From: Caprella mutica | Lineage: Eukaryota; Arthropoda; Malacostraca; Amphipoda; Caprellidae | Length of the DNA: 64,000 bases | Direction: 5' to 3' | Assembly: GCA_947561585.1 (NCBI GenBank) | Contig: CANNZV010002293.1 | Location: 1 to 64,000 of the forward strand | Shown: piece after piece, positions 34,058-47,124 of the stretch | How positions within the stretch are numbered: position 1 is the stretch's first letter | How the letters are laid out: every line of letters begins with the position of its first letter | Program-made: the position numbers and the translations under genes | The notes under the pieces: generated by a model | Told to the model about the DNA's origin: nothing | The model's database searches: none | What the model saw: the letters and a program-made list of their open reading frames with translations, nothing else

Positions 34058-34905
34058 ACATGGGTACTAGATGGTTAGAGAGGAAACGTAACCTAGAAAT
34101 TACATGGGGATAATGTGGTTTTACATTCTCATGGAATGTTTCCTTGGTTCAATGTGGCGAATCCATCCCATTGATATAGGCACACCTGATTAAATCATAG
34201 AGTATTAACGTTTAAATGGCTGAAACTTGATTAACATATTGGAAAAAATATGTAATGGTATAGGAAGGATTTAATGAGTCGTTATTAATAAAATGCCTTC
34301 TTATTAATATTAAACCATTAATCATTATTAAACTATCTCCTCGTCAACATTTTTCGCCATGATGGTTTCAATATAACAAGCTTTGGCTCTTGATGTCACC
34401 ATATTGCCCTATTTGGCAAAAACAACACAGTACCAATGCGATTTATGAACCTACTACCCACACGGGCCCCATTAACTTGTGTTGCTTGGGTAATTTTAGA
34501 ACCCAATTTGATAATGATATTGTAAAGTGAATATAAGTGAGGGAATATAGTATTTTGTATTTATTCGAATTTAATTTTCTTAAAGCATAATTTCAGAAAT
34601 TCTTTTGGTCGTCTGTGAGTCTAAACTGGTAGGACATTTTTTTTTTTTTGATCAATGTTTGATTTTATTTAATTTTTTCACTGAAACTACATTCTAATGA
34701 CTTTTAGCTACAAACATACTTACAAACATACATATAACAACATGCAATTGATTAATATGGACCACAAATTAGACCAATACCGAGTCATTTGACTTACATT
34801 GATAATAACCCGCAATTCATTTGATAATCTTCTACATAACTAATACTTCAGTTCACATTGATCAAATATTTTTCTGAAGTGCTGCTCTATATTCATAAAT
34901 AGTAA

Positions 34906-35244
34906 ATGTTTAAACCTAAACCTTGTCAATATAAAGTTTTTTTATTTTATCTATGTTTATTTCTGTCCTTTGAGTTTCAAACTTCAATTGACTTAGAAGG
35001 AACATCAAACAATTCCCAAACCAAAAAAAAGTCTCCATGTCGAATAACATTTCCCCGACAGAGGCGAAAACAAAACTGTCGAATTCAAATTGTGGGGAAA
35101 ACTTTTCACGAATTGTCAGCTGCAAATGACATCCTTGATAGAGTTAAAGGGACGTCAGATGACAGAAGGAGGTGGGTCAGACGTGTGGATATTCTGATGT
35201 TGAAAACAACTTACTCTACTATCAATTTAGATTTTAGAACATAG
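34906..35244 (+). CDS. Hypothetical 112-residue frame, doubtful
   Basis: The frame opens with a hydrophobic run (VFLFYLCLFLSF) resembling a signal peptide, then becomes basic (RQRRKQ) with no recognisable domain. There is no promoter, intron or neighbour to support it. It lies between a T-run near 34631 and a LINE 3' end, so it may be repeat-derived or chance. Confidence 0.2.
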   Translation: MFKPKPCQYKVFLFYLCLFLSFEFQTSIDLEGTSNNSQTKKKSPCRITFPRQRRKQNCRIQIVGKTFHELSAANDILDRVKGTSDDRRRWVRRVDILMLKTTYSTINLDFRT

Positions 35245-35329
35245 TTTGGATTCATGCTATTGTATTTAGAATTATTGATGAACTACAACAGAGATATATT
35301 CAAATAATTACTGATTCGAAGAACATGTG

Positions 35330-35876
35330 TAGAAAATAATAAAAAAAAAGAATACATGTGAAAAAAGCAAGTCATCAATTATTTATGCTGCACCTAAAAT
35401 TTGGAATTCACTAGATGAAAACATTAAATCTTCATTTTCTTTTGTTAGATTTAAGATTAGTTTAAAACGTAAGTTGTTAAGTTGTTGAATAGTGTTTCAA
35501 TTATTAGATCTCAATGAAATTTTTTGTAGTTGTATTTATATAGGTCATTTTAAGTAGGTAGACTGGTGAAATAATCCTGAGTGAATTTGGTGTCAATGCG
35601 TTTGAAAAAATTTATTGATTATAATTTTGATTTTACTTTTTTTTTTCTCTTATTATAATATTTCTAATTATATTTTGTAGCGTGCAATTTTGCTTATGTA
35701 GTTCTTCTTTTAATTAGGTTACCCTAAAAGCCTACTGCTTTCCCGGGCCTTATACATTCCAATTAGCATGTAATAAATGATACCTCGTGAGTGAAAAGAT
35801 CAGGGTGGCCCCGACACTGAATCTTATGTAAAAGGGTGCTATATGTTCAATAAATAAATAAATAATAAATAAAAAA
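35330..35876 (+). mobile_element. LINE 3' end, heavily 5' truncated
   Basis: Sequence at about 35370-35488 translates to AAPKIWNSLDENIKSSFSF followed by RFKISLKRKLLS and a stop, the typical last stretch of CR1/Jockey-like LINE polyproteins. About 350 bases of 3' UTR follow and end in an AATAAATAAATAATAAATAAA-like tail. A broken frame continues some way upstream. It is a dead insertion, of a different family from the LINE at 52.5 kb to judge from its tail. Confidence 0.7.
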
Positions 35877-35879
35877 TGT

Positions 35880-37758
35880 ATTATATTACAGTGATCTATC
35901 CTATGAAAGAAATAATATAATTATATCAATTGATATTTTAAAATATAGGTTCACATACAAACGTTTCATAATGTAAAAGAAGGAATGCTCTATACTTCAC
36001 TTTTATTCTCGTTATTTAAATAAAAAAAGGTTCCATAATATAATTCAGTATCATTCATTCTACAACTAATGGTACACATTACTCTATTTCTAGATTCATT
36101 TTATAAGAAATGAATAGCACTCCATACTATGATAATGAGTTTAAACTGATGTCGGTAATCAATCATTTCAGTTATCTATTTCCGTATTCATAACCAATTT
36201 TCGTTCGTGGGATTTCACACGACTCAAAATTGAATTTTGTTTGATACAGTGTTTTAACACATGACATGTTAAAATGTAAGTATATGAGACATGATCAAAT
36301 GTTAGTTTATATGACATAATCAAATGAGAGTTTTTATGACATCTAAGTATGACGAAATTAAGTGTATTTGCCGTAGGATGAGGAGAGATGTATTGCAATT
36401 TTGACCAAATTCTGTATTTCTAATGACTGTTCATTATTTTAATATTTCATAAGATTGATTAAATCGAAAATAATAATATAATTTGGTAACTAAATCGTAT
36501 TACTTTTTCTTAATTAAATTGTATTTTTTTGTACTTAAATCCGAATAATTTTGTAAAGTTCTTTTCAAGTTGCTAATAAATTATTTTATACTTGAAGATT
36601 TCAAAGAGGAAAGCATCTTTTATACAAACAATTTTAACTGGATTATCTCAGTTTAATTCGAACATTACATTAAATTCGGTATTTGAAACTACAAATCTTT
36701 TGAGTTATTATCAAAATAGTGTTATATATAACTTATTTGACAGCCATGAAGCAATAATTCTTCGATTCCATTTCTTATTATCGCTAAAGAAGACATCGTT
36801 CACCTAGATTTGCATGGAATGTTTTATTATAAACAACAGTTTCCCTCCCTGATGGAAATTTACTTATTTGAAATATGTCAATATATATGTATATAACATT
36901 CTCAATTTCTCAAATTTATTGAATAATTTATTCATATAATTTTCCTCCAATGGTTATTACCAAATGAATTATTCATTTTACTTTCGTATTTTTGCTTGTT
37001 AATTTCATATTAGTTATTCTATCCTCAACAAATTTCAGGTGTTATCCCTCTATTGTTTCTTTACAAAGCTTTGATGTTCATCTTTATGAACTGTAATTCA
37101 CAATATTTTAGTGAATGTTCCGACATTAGTTTATCCCTTCTAGCGACATTTTCAGTTTTATCTGACTGAACAGGCAGAAAAAAGTGAAAGGATTCCGCTT
37201 CCAATTCTGCATTCGAGTTTCTGTAGTTTTATCCAAAGTAAGTTTAGCATTTTGATATAATATCAGTGAAATTCACAGGATTATAGTGACTAAGAATGAA
37301 TAAGTTTAATTATAAATTAAGAAATTAATATTTCAATGATTGCTCACACTATGAAATTATCTTACATTAAAATAATGTCCACACAATTTTCAAATTATGT
37401 GTATTTAATTGAAAACTTATTAATAATTATAATTATTGAATAATTTTTTCTATCAAAATTTTCGTGTCTGCTATAAAAAATTGGTATACAATTTCGTGCT
37501 TCACTGCCATTAATTTTGTAAATTTGAATTGGCTCAATTACTGGTTACAAATTTAACATCTATCAATCATGATAACTTTGTTATCTATAATTTTATTTTT
37601 ATATATACCATTTTTATATTGCAATCATACAAGATATTTCATTCTATGAAGAATTTCCATCTTTTTCCTCTAGTATATCATGTTACCTATTCGATGTTCC
37701 AAATTTTACCAAATTATCCAGATGCTATTTGCAATAGCATCTTACAAAGTTCACTGTA
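35880..37758. other. AT-rich non-coding stretch
   Basis: Short frames of 71-76 codons at 36168, 36592 and 37529 have no recognisable domains. No repeats of note were seen. Confidence 0.4.
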
Positions 37759-40700
37759 GGTACAACAATGAATCTCTTCAGCAACTTCTCCTCTATTGAC
37801 TTTGGCATAGAAAGTATTCAGTACTTTCCCCTTGTCTGCAACAGATGAGATATTTTGAAACTTATCTCAAAGTTGCTCAGGAACATCTCTAATTAACTGA
37901 TGTTAATGCTGGTATCTGATGGAGGTGAAACATCCGTAGATTGCACACACCATTTAGTGTCTATTTCCGAAATCAGTTTGAGAAAATATCTCATATTTTG
38001 GTATCTGATGGAGGTGAAATTTCATCTCAATGACTATTTTTGAACTAAGTTTCCTTAAATATCTCATCTTTCGCTAAGGTCTTAATTGTGATTGGACAAT
38101 AATTATTCGAGTTTCAGCGTTTTAGGAACTGTCTAACATAGTAACGAAAGGAAGAGTTTCTCATATGATATGATCATCGCTAATATTTGCCAACGGTATG
38201 GCCAAGTTGTCAACGCTCTCTGATGAACACTAAATATAATATTAATAGTTAACACGGATAATAAATAAAATAATACTTTAGATCATAACTAAGTTCAACT
38301 TTTCATACAAGAATCATCATGATGATAAGTAGATATCTTTTCACTTCCGAGTATATTAGAGAGAGAATTCATTCATTAACTTTGTTATTCAAGTTTCTTT
38401 TTGCTCACCTGGTCATTATGTTCTTTTTTATTCATTATTTTCCTAATGGGATGATTGCAGTGTTGTTCTCGCCTTTGAATTTGGATTCTAAACATTGTGG
38501 AAATGAGGATTTTTTTATTCACGGTAATGCACTGCTGTTTTTTCAAGCAGAAAATACCTTACAGAATGCTTACTATTAATGAATAAAATTTCCCTTACAA
38601 ATTTAGTGAATATTCGTTATAAATAAAAATGAAACATTATTTAATATAGTTAACACAGAGAGAGGTTTGAAAATGTTTCAAGATTTCTCTCTGTTATCCA
38701 GTTATTTTTCGTAAACATAATAATAATTATTTTAACAAATAATTGTGGTTAAAAAATTATTTCATTCAGCGATATACTACATTAGTTTAAATACATGTTC
38801 GACCCAAATTAATATATAAAAAAATTGTAGGACTTAAACTTTATGAAATCTCTCATTGCTTTTGTAATTAGAAATACTGAATAATGATTCATTTGTTCAC
38901 AGTTTTCTCGTAGAAATTCAACATTTTTTTTGTATAAAATTATATAATATATTTTTTTTTTCTTTTCTATTCTGATATATTCATTCTGTGCCATTAAAGT
39001 TACAAACGAATATCTTTACTACAGTATTGTGCAAATAAAATACTCTGTATAAAATTTCGAAATAAATTACATTCTCGTAATTTATACCATATGCCAAAGT
39101 GTGATGCAATTTCCTGGGCAATATCCCCAATAATTGTTTCGATGTTCTACCCTGGGAATTCATTTAAGATGAACAACTCTCCGTGAATCTCTATAATTTC
39201 TGACAAGATTTATTTTTGTCAGAATAATAAAGTTTTATTTTGTTCATTCTTTTGAAGAGACAGAGATAGAGTTAAAATAAACAGTTTTTACTCATTAACG
39301 TAAAGTGAAGATCACGAAATTTTAGCAGTTTCAAAATAATTGAATATTTTATTATAAGAAAATGATATTAATTTTCCAATGATCAAATGATAGTATTTTT
39401 TTCAAACAAAATAGAAAATTTATTTCTATATATGTTTGCCATATAATCTAAAATGCATAATTTCAAAATTTCAATGAATTCATAATAAAGAATATTCACT
39501 TTAATGGGAGGTAAATTACCATTAATATTTTATGGACGTATGGCGTATATACAACAAATTGAGAAATAATATATCCGGAACAATATTAATTCTTCATTCT
39601 AATCAAATTTTGTAAAAAAAGTTAATGTAAAACAAAACTGGGATATACAAATATTCTTTAATATCAGTTTCCGTTATATTTTCCCAATTCATTGCCCCTC
39701 TTTTCCATACAATTCCAATAATATTCGTATTTATTGTAGAAAGATATTAAACATAACTTGCCAATGTAATTAATTCCTTCTCAGTAAAAAGTGCCAATTA
39801 AATTCTCCAATTACAATCTGATAATATTATTACTATTGCATTTTCAAAGCAGAGAGTATTGCAATTGTTATATATTGCAGTCATTGAAGTAATTGGAATC
39901 ATCGAGTCATGATTTTAATTCAAAATAATAATGTTTTAATTAATTTTTCATGTCAATACATCAATAGCTATTGTCATAATAATTATAGTGTACGTATAAA
40001 TCAAATAACATGGTAAAACATAATATATACATAATATTGTGACCAAAACTCTAATCGGTTGTTTAAACTCGCTACAGAAAAACAGTATTTATATTAGTTA
40101 ATAATTTTTGAAATCCAGAGAAATCGTTTACAATGTTTGAAAAATTATTCTTCAAGTATGTATTTTAGATAAAAAGATGATTTTAATTCTAGATAAACTA
40201 TTTCTATTTTGCTTTTTGTTCCGTTTTGTTAATATTGTATATCATATTGTATTATGTAGTTTGTAGTATCCGCTAGTTAGTCGTACTGCTCACTTCATGA
40301 TTGTTTGAAGACTTGGCAGAAAAGCTGGGGGGAGGGGGGCGGCACGCCCCCTGATACATATAATTCATAAATTTTATTTATACCTGAGACCGAATATTCC
40401 AAAACCGAATTTTCTGCTGAAATCTCATATTAAATAAATATCAAAACAAGTCAAAATTACTAATGTTACGCATCATTATACAACGGTTAATGCTGTTATC
40501 CGATTTTAATAAATAAACTACACATTTTAGTACTCATAATTTCAACATTTTCTATTATTGTTCTTTAATAACACCATTATAAACTGAGACCAAATTTTCC
40601 AAAACTGAATAAACCTTTTCAGCATATGTATATCATTTTTATCCGTATTATAAAACGAAAACATATATTGCTCAATATTTTAAATTTATTCACAATTGAA

Positions 40701-41847
40701 GGTACAAGAAAGTTTTATTATTTTGTTCCATAGTTTTTAATTCCTTACATTATAATACTAAATAACCGCAAAATAAATGACATTCAGCTAAATGTCCGTT
40801 ATGCCAAATGCCTTTTCAGCTCATAAAGTCTTTCGATGAAATGTCCGCTAATTACTACACAAAGTATACTAGCATCAATTACACAATAGATTGAAATAAA
40901 ATGCAATGAATATTTTTAATTTATCTCCAAAGATTCATTCGCTAATTGTTTTTTGTTCGTGCGATATGTTATTGCATTTAACAATATATTTACAAGCGTT
41001 CACTCTTTTTATTTATTTTCACTTATATAGAAGCATCTGCTAATTAAATTTAATATTATATTTATATCAAATCCGTATTTTTAATCACCTGTCAGTTTCA
41101 TATTTCCCTCCCTCGTATTAATTTATGAAAAAATGGAGTACTAATTTATTACCCACCCACCCCACCTACCCACAAAAAAAACAAGATTTCCATTTCTATT
41201 TTAATTTACATAAATATAAAATAAGTATTTTTATATAGGTGTATACGATTATTAGTTTTTGAAAATGTACAATTGTACATTGTACATAAGTGTTCATTAC
41301 ATTATTTGAATCTTTGAATAATAAAATTGTAATAAGATATAACAATTATTTAAAATCATAATATACAAGAATTTTGATAATATGTGAAACACAGAATCTA
41401 TGAGTTTATTCGAATAGATATTATTATTATTATATATAAAATAGGCACAGCAACTTACACAAAATGTAGAATATCGCATTCATTCATCTGGTGTCACACG
41501 TATTGCCAATAAATACTACTAATATTTATTTCTACAAACATACATCTTTCCTCGTTAAAGTTCATTAATATAATTAAGAAGTGCTACTCCAATAATTTAA
41601 TTAACTCATTCAGTTCACCTATTTTTCTGCAAGGAAATTAAGGGTCGTTTTTCTTGTCAAACTCCAGTAAAACTCTCCTCGTTCTTTAGAGTATAATGCA
41701 AATAAACCTCAAAGAGAATCTCAAGATTTCCTTACGTTATTTCCTCTGTAAAATATTGAATATAAGGAGAAGTATACGAAAGTACTGAATACTTTCTATG
41801 CCAAAGTCAATAGAGGAGAAGTTGCTGAAGAAATCCATTGTTGTACC
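37759..41847. mobile_element. 4.1-kb unit with 70-bp inverted ends and TA duplication
   Basis: GGTACAACAATGAATCTCTT at the left and its inverse (ending CATTGTTGTACC) at the right are flanked by TA on both sides. The inverted match continues for about 70 bases, including CTCCTCTATTGACTTTGGCA. The interior is AT-rich with no transposase. It could be a large non-autonomous Tc1/mariner-like element, or two solo ends. A G-rich run near 40326-40352 lies inside. Confidence 0.6.
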
Positions 41848-44550
41848 TAAATAGAATGTGGACAAGAAGTGAATCTTTACCATGCCCATGGAATGAAACA
41901 TGACTTGCTGTACATTTTGGTTAGTTATGTCATGAGTTAAAATATAATAGTTAAAATCAACAGGTAACTATATATCAAAAAATAAATTAATATTGAACGA
42001 ATAATTTCTGTAATATATCAAATTATATTTATGTTTTTATCTTTTTAGCGGATTTAATCTTTCTTTTTTTAGATATTTTTATTCGTGTGGATTTCTTTTA
42101 ATTTTTTTCTTTTTTTGACGACTGATATTTTCATTGTATTTTTTATTGATTATTTGAAAGACAATAATGTCTGTTATTAATAAAATATAATGCTAGAAAA
42201 CATGTGAGAAAAATAATGAACTTAAAATAATGGTGTATCACTCGAGTGATACTTGCCCACTAAAGAGTTAAATGTGCAAACCTCTGTAACTTCAATGAAA
42301 ATATTAATTCTTGGCAAGTTTAATACGGAGCTCCATGGTGAGTTTCTTGAATATACAAATTCTATTGGCTATCAAATATAATCAGGAATTCCGAACTTTT
42401 CAGAGAATTTTCAATTTCATCGAATAACATTGGTATTTGGGACGCATTTTTGGAGTAGTAAGCCTTTTGTAATATCTGAGAGAAGATGAACTTCCATTTA
42501 CTTCGCACAACAAATAAAAGTAAGCTAAATTGATTCCGAAAATTTAGTTAAAGGTATAAAGAAAAAATTTTAATAATGAACTCGTTAAGAGTAAAACAAG
42601 ATCATATTTTCTCTTTTTATCATATAATGTTTTTTCATCAAATAGTCATAGGTATATTTGCCCGAAAAGATACCACTTCTATTGTTGAAATTTATAAAGG
42701 GCGACTGTAAAGTTTTCTTCAATAAATTTGCTCTATTGTATATGGTAATAGCTAGGTGTTAACGAGGAGAAAGTTATGTTGGGGCCCACCTTAACTTTCC
42801 CGCTGGGTATACATAGCTGAAGAGAGCTAAAATATAAATGATTTCAGTTTCTAACAGATGCAAATTTTTCAAGAAAAATCTGTAGACCTTAAATCATTGT
42901 AAATATTTCTTATTCGTGAACATACAACACAAGCTCACATTAATACGAACTTCACAGCTCGAAATAAATATTCACCGGTGGAAAAAGAATAGGAAAATGT
43001 AATAAATTAAGGATCGCTTTACTAAAAGTGAGTACCTGAGTTTTGAACTGTTGCCACAATATTTACTTAAATAAACTTAACTTTGAATTAAAAATACTAC
43101 TTTTTGTTACCAAACACACAAAGCAAAATATTCTGATGCATGCTGAGAGTAAACAAATTCAAAACTTTATATTAAATTGAAATCCACTGAAAACTTAAAA
43201 AGAAACTAACGATTTGTTTGAACAAATTAAATTGATTCACTGAGATATTCAATTTATAAACACTTTTTTTAAGAGATTTTCCGAAGAACATTAATTAAGA
43301 TAACTAATTGATATGAAGAAACCCAAATGCTAAATAATGAATATTAACCAACAAGAAATGGTTATGATTTATTGCAAATTAATACCCTGACAAACTCTGC
43401 TCCATTTCCTGTCCTTCCTTTCGAGTGTAAAGTAAATAAACAAAATCTAACAGCATTCAACTCAATCAGATTTTCATTCGAGTGAAATCAGAGCAAACGA
43501 TATTCTAGACCTAATTTATTTACTAATATTCCTAGTAAGTTTAAAGATAATGTTTGTGATGTTTGATGATCTCCACGTCTCGAGTAGTGAGAATACGTGT
43601 TAATTGAACAAAAACAATTCAGTGTTTACTAATTCGAATTGTACCAGAGAATGATTGGCTTGGGTACAAATATTGTTAATAGTTCACAATTGATTATTCA
43701 AACTTATTTTTATTATTGACCAAAATGGAAACCCAATATTATATTGAAGGTAAACTGTTCATTAATATTTTACATGGAAATTGATTGCTTTTGTGAACAC
43801 TGAATAGATCTTGAAATTCCTGATTGAAAATTATTAGAAACTTCACTCTTAGTTGCCTGGATCTGTTATCATAAAAATTATAATTTGAAATAACATAGGT
43901 AAATGTGAATATAAGACGGGAAAACTCAATTAACAAATACTCAACTATTTTCAATTAATGTGATCGAAAATAACAGAGCTCACAATTTCCTGTGTATTTG
44001 CATATGATTTGTGAGTGAGGAAAGATCAGTGATTCAGATTTTCTACTCGATTCTTCAGATTTAAGTTATGTCATAGAAATAATCTTATATATTCCTGTAA
44101 AAAAGTAAACATTGGGGATCGAGATCTCGCTATTCTAGTCTATTTTAGATGATTGAATGTGCAGGAGTCTGTTTCACATCACTTTGCATCTATTACTATA
44201 AACTAAAGCATAGCAATGAGAATTAGTGTCATTTGTCAGCACTCCATTAGGCAGATGTACTCCATTACTCTGCAGTCAAAGCCTGTAAGTTGACCTGTCC
44301 CTCTGTAGATTCGATAGCCCTGACCTACTAAGTTCAATTTGGCTTCTCTTGACTCAGGATGTGAATGCTTTGGACAAACAACTGTTGGAGATGTTGTAAA
44401 CAAGAACAAATTTATAAAAAAAATTATTGATTATGTTTATGTATGGTTATCAATTTTCTTAACCTGTATGGTTACCTTAATTTTCTTAATACACAATGAC
44501 TGCTAGTTTCACCTGTTCAATCAAATCAAATGTTGCTATCGTTTGAATAG
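41848..44550. other. AT-rich non-coding stretch
   Basis: No recognisable gene. A GC-richer block at about 44236-44400 reads on the minus strand as an open, protein-like segment (VVCPKHSHPESREAK), but without clear splice sites. Confidence 0.35.
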
Positions 44551-44904
44551 ATGAGAATCTACAATAAGCCTTTCTCCTTTGATATATGCATGTCAAAGTT
44601 AGTTCAAGCTGAACCAATATGCATACGAGACAATGTTAAACTATTCCAAACTAATATAAAGTGGATGAAAGTCCTGTGTGGTGTATACCCTTATCCATCA
44701 ATATTTTCTTCTTCACTTTTTCTGATTCCTACAACTGTGATTCATTCAAAGTATCACAATTTATACGAATTAGTTTCTCAAAAACACCTGGTCTGCACTG
44801 CAATCAATCCGAGTGTTTCGGTTTGTGAAGAAAAGGAAAAGAAAATCAGAATCGGATTGTCTGGTCAGATTGGTAAACCAGTCGATCATGGAGTTACGAA
44901 TTAG
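44551..44904 (+). CDS. Hypothetical 117-residue frame, doubtful
   Basis: This is the longest plus-strand frame in its neighbourhood, rich in varied residues rather than simple repeats, but with no recognisable domain or signal peptide. It ends 15 bases before the purine-rich minisatellite. No splice or promoter evidence was found. Confidence 0.2.
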   Translation: MRIYNKPFSFDICMSKLVQAEPICIRDNVKLFQTNIKWMKVLCGVYPYPSIFSSSLFLIPTTVIHSKYHNLYELVSQKHLVCTAINPSVSVCEEKEKKIRIGLSGQIGKPVDHGVTN

Positions 44905-44919
44905 ATTAGTGAACACGTG

Positions 44920-45345
44920 AAGGGCTGGAGAAGCGGGGAGAAGAAGAAGAGAGGAAGTGAAATGGTGGAGAAGCGGGGAGAAGAAGAAGAGAGGAAGTGA
45001 AATGGTGGAGAAGAGCTAGAGAGGAAGTGAGATGGTGGAGAAGAGGAAGAGATGAAGTGAAGTGAACTGGTGGAGAAGAGCTAGAGAGGAAGTGAGGTGG
45101 TGGAGAAGAGCTAGAGATGAAGTGAAGTGGTGGAGAAGAGGAAGAGATGAAGTGAAGTGGTGGAGAAGGGCTAGAGAGGAAGTGAGGTGGTGGAGAGGAG
45201 GAAGAGATGAAGTGAAGTGGTGGGTGGAGAAGAGCTAGAGAGGAAGTGAAGTGGTGGAGAAGAGGAAGAGATGAAGTGAAGTGGTGCAGAAGAGCTAGAG
45301 AGGAAGTGAATTGGTTTAGAAGAGGAAGAGAGAAGAGGAAGGAGG
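44920..45345 (+). repeat. Purine-rich minisatellite, roughly 30-bp units
   Basis: Units alternate between GGTGGAGAAGAGCTAGAGAG and GGTGGAGAAGAGGAAGAGAT, each followed by GAAGTGAAGT, giving a 60-base dimer. The plus strand is almost all purine across more than 400 bases. Confidence 0.9.
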
Positions 45346-45993
45346 GGAGAAGATTGTCACCTGTGATTGACTTGGGTAGTAGCTGATTGTCATGAGTAAT
45401 TTATATTATCATAGGTTAAGGTAACTAATTATTTTGACATCGAGAATTATGTTGGTTGATTCGAAATACCATTCGATATTGCCAGTGACTATTACTATCT
45501 TTAAGGAAGAATACCTATTTTACTATTGAAGTACAAATTATATGGAATTAAAATGTTCATTTCTATTTTGCCATATTTTTTATCTTTAATTGTATCATGA
45601 ATATTTTAATTTATATCTTATTTTGCAAACTACTTTTTGGTCTCCGTTCATATTAATTTCTTAAAATACAATAAAATTTTCATATGCGAGATAGTGACAG
45701 CATGACATAAACGAAATAAAAACCTTTTAAAATTTAAATCTCACGACGTGTGAGATTTACGGTTAATGTAGCTTTTATAGAGTTGAACGTTATTATTGTA
45801 TAGTATTACTATGTATTGAAATTAATTCTACTATTATTATACTATAAATTATATTTTTAAAGAGGGTAGGGGGGTTAGATGAGGGTTGAAATTTTCTGTG
45901 TATAAAGGAGTGGATTTTCTTACCGCATTTTCTTGTAATTCGTCTTTGAATATTTCCTGTTTTCTGTCACTAAATAAGATAAAGCTTCTCATT

Positions 45994-46260
45994 TTAAATT
46001 GAGTTGCATTGTTTTGAGCTCATTAAAATATTGGAATTCGTACCATCTATCTGCATAACAGAACAATTATTTATAAGGAATTCGATAGAAAAGACCAGAT
46101 CCTTTCCAAATGAGTGCATTTTTAAAACTCCCCGAGAAACCAAATGAAAAATTGGTTTTAATGCTCCCATTGCTTTGTATGATTGTAATTCAACTTCTTT
46201 TTTAATTTTGCCAATTTTAATTAAGAACTTCAAGCAATGTTCAAATTGATAGAAATACAT
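45994..46260 (-). CDS. Possible exon, gene unknown
   Basis: An 88-residue open stretch on the minus strand follows an acceptor-like AATATTTACAG. The sequence (CLKFLIKIGKIKKEVELQSY) is varied and looks helical, but I do not recognise it. A donor-like GATG|GTACGA lies inside. No joined partner exon could be proved: the candidate first exon at 47834 is in the wrong phase for a direct join. Confidence 0.25.
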   Translation of the reverse strand: MYFYQFEHCLKFLIKIGKIKKEVELQSYKAMGALKPIFHLVSRGVLKMHSFGKDLVFSIEFLINNCSVMQIDGTNSNILMSSKQCNSI

Positions 46261-47124
46261 ACCTGTAAATATTACATTTAACTTACATATTTTTGAAAGA
46301 CGTCAGTAATAATACAGAGTGAAATTGATAGCATTATTGGAAGATAGGTAATAGGTATTTCATAATACCGTATCACCTCAAACAGTGTACAGAACCATTA
46401 AATCAGCACTAGTCTGTCATTGTCATGATTATTGGTTATTGCTTAGCTTTCTAAAACCAGCAGATGTTTGTCCCATTATTTCGTTAGCCAAAAAGACAGA
46501 ATTAATGTAATTTGTTGTGGACTATTTGGTGTGAAGAATGCTATAGAAGCTTACAGACTCTCCACTTTTGGAAAAATTCATTGCAGTGTTGACAACTTGA
46601 AGCAGTTTAACAATTAGCCTGACAGGAGATACTGCAACAACAGTTGTCAGTTTTTGTAACCTCACAGAGTATGTTAATTTTTGATTTTAATATGCATCTT
46701 ATATTTAATATTAACGCCACACCCATATCTTTTATAGCTTGAATAGAGATTAATAATTGTCGCCAAATATTCACACGTGCCACTCACATTTAATTGTAAT
46801 ACATAGCTATAAGTTATTAGTAAATTTCCTTGACTCTTAAACTCTTCAGTATGTTATTACCATTGATTTGAAAGCAATGAATAACATTTTTCCCAATACT
46901 GTACCTAAATATTTCTGTTATCAATTCACGTTGGAAGACTCTAAGGAAAAAGGAAAGGAATTCGCAATCATTCGAGTGCCAGGAGATATTCCTTCTAGAG
47001 CTTCAGCAGATTAAAATGTCTGTAGTTTGCTGTTTTGAAATTGTGAATATCCATGAGTTCTCTAAAATAGTTTTGTATATACAGAAGTTTAAAAACTATT
47101 ATATAACTCCAGATATATAATATG
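46261..47124. other. Non-coding stretch, nothing recognised
   Basis: A perfect donor-like GTAAGTT on the minus strand at about 46279-46285 is too close to the acceptor at 46262 to form an intron with it. No other structure is seen. Confidence 0.35.

Larger units (their letters stand above)
26898..34494. mobile_element. 7.6-kb segment bounded by long inverted arms
   Basis: The left arm (26898-27252) and right arm (34058-34494) are inverted, diverged copies. Outer ends are ATTACCCTAGCAACACAA and TTGTGTTGCTTGGGTAAT. Shared inner blocks include TACTGTGT, ATGTTGAAACC-like, ATTACATGGGGATAATGTGG and GTACTAGATGGTTAGA. The segment holds a foldback element, a 57-bp repeat, a 15-bp minisatellite and a mariner-type transposase remnant. 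It may be one large non-autonomous element filled by later insertions, or two element ends in opposite orientation. Target duplication is not clear. Confidence 0.55.

Noticed and set aside
40326..40352. G-quadruplex at the G-rich run
   Set aside because: The run is one long G tract with a single A and few loops; evidence for a stable quadruplex is weak.
26898..41847. piggyBac assignment for the CCC-starting inverted ends
   Set aside because: The flanks do not give the TTAA target expected for piggyBac (ATTA and TAAT instead), so no superfamily was assigned.
44236..44400. Open minus-strand segment beginning near VVCPKHSHPESREAK as a zinc-finger exon
   Set aside because: The His/Cys spacing does not match FLYWCH or other zinc-finger patterns well enough, and the splice sites are weak.
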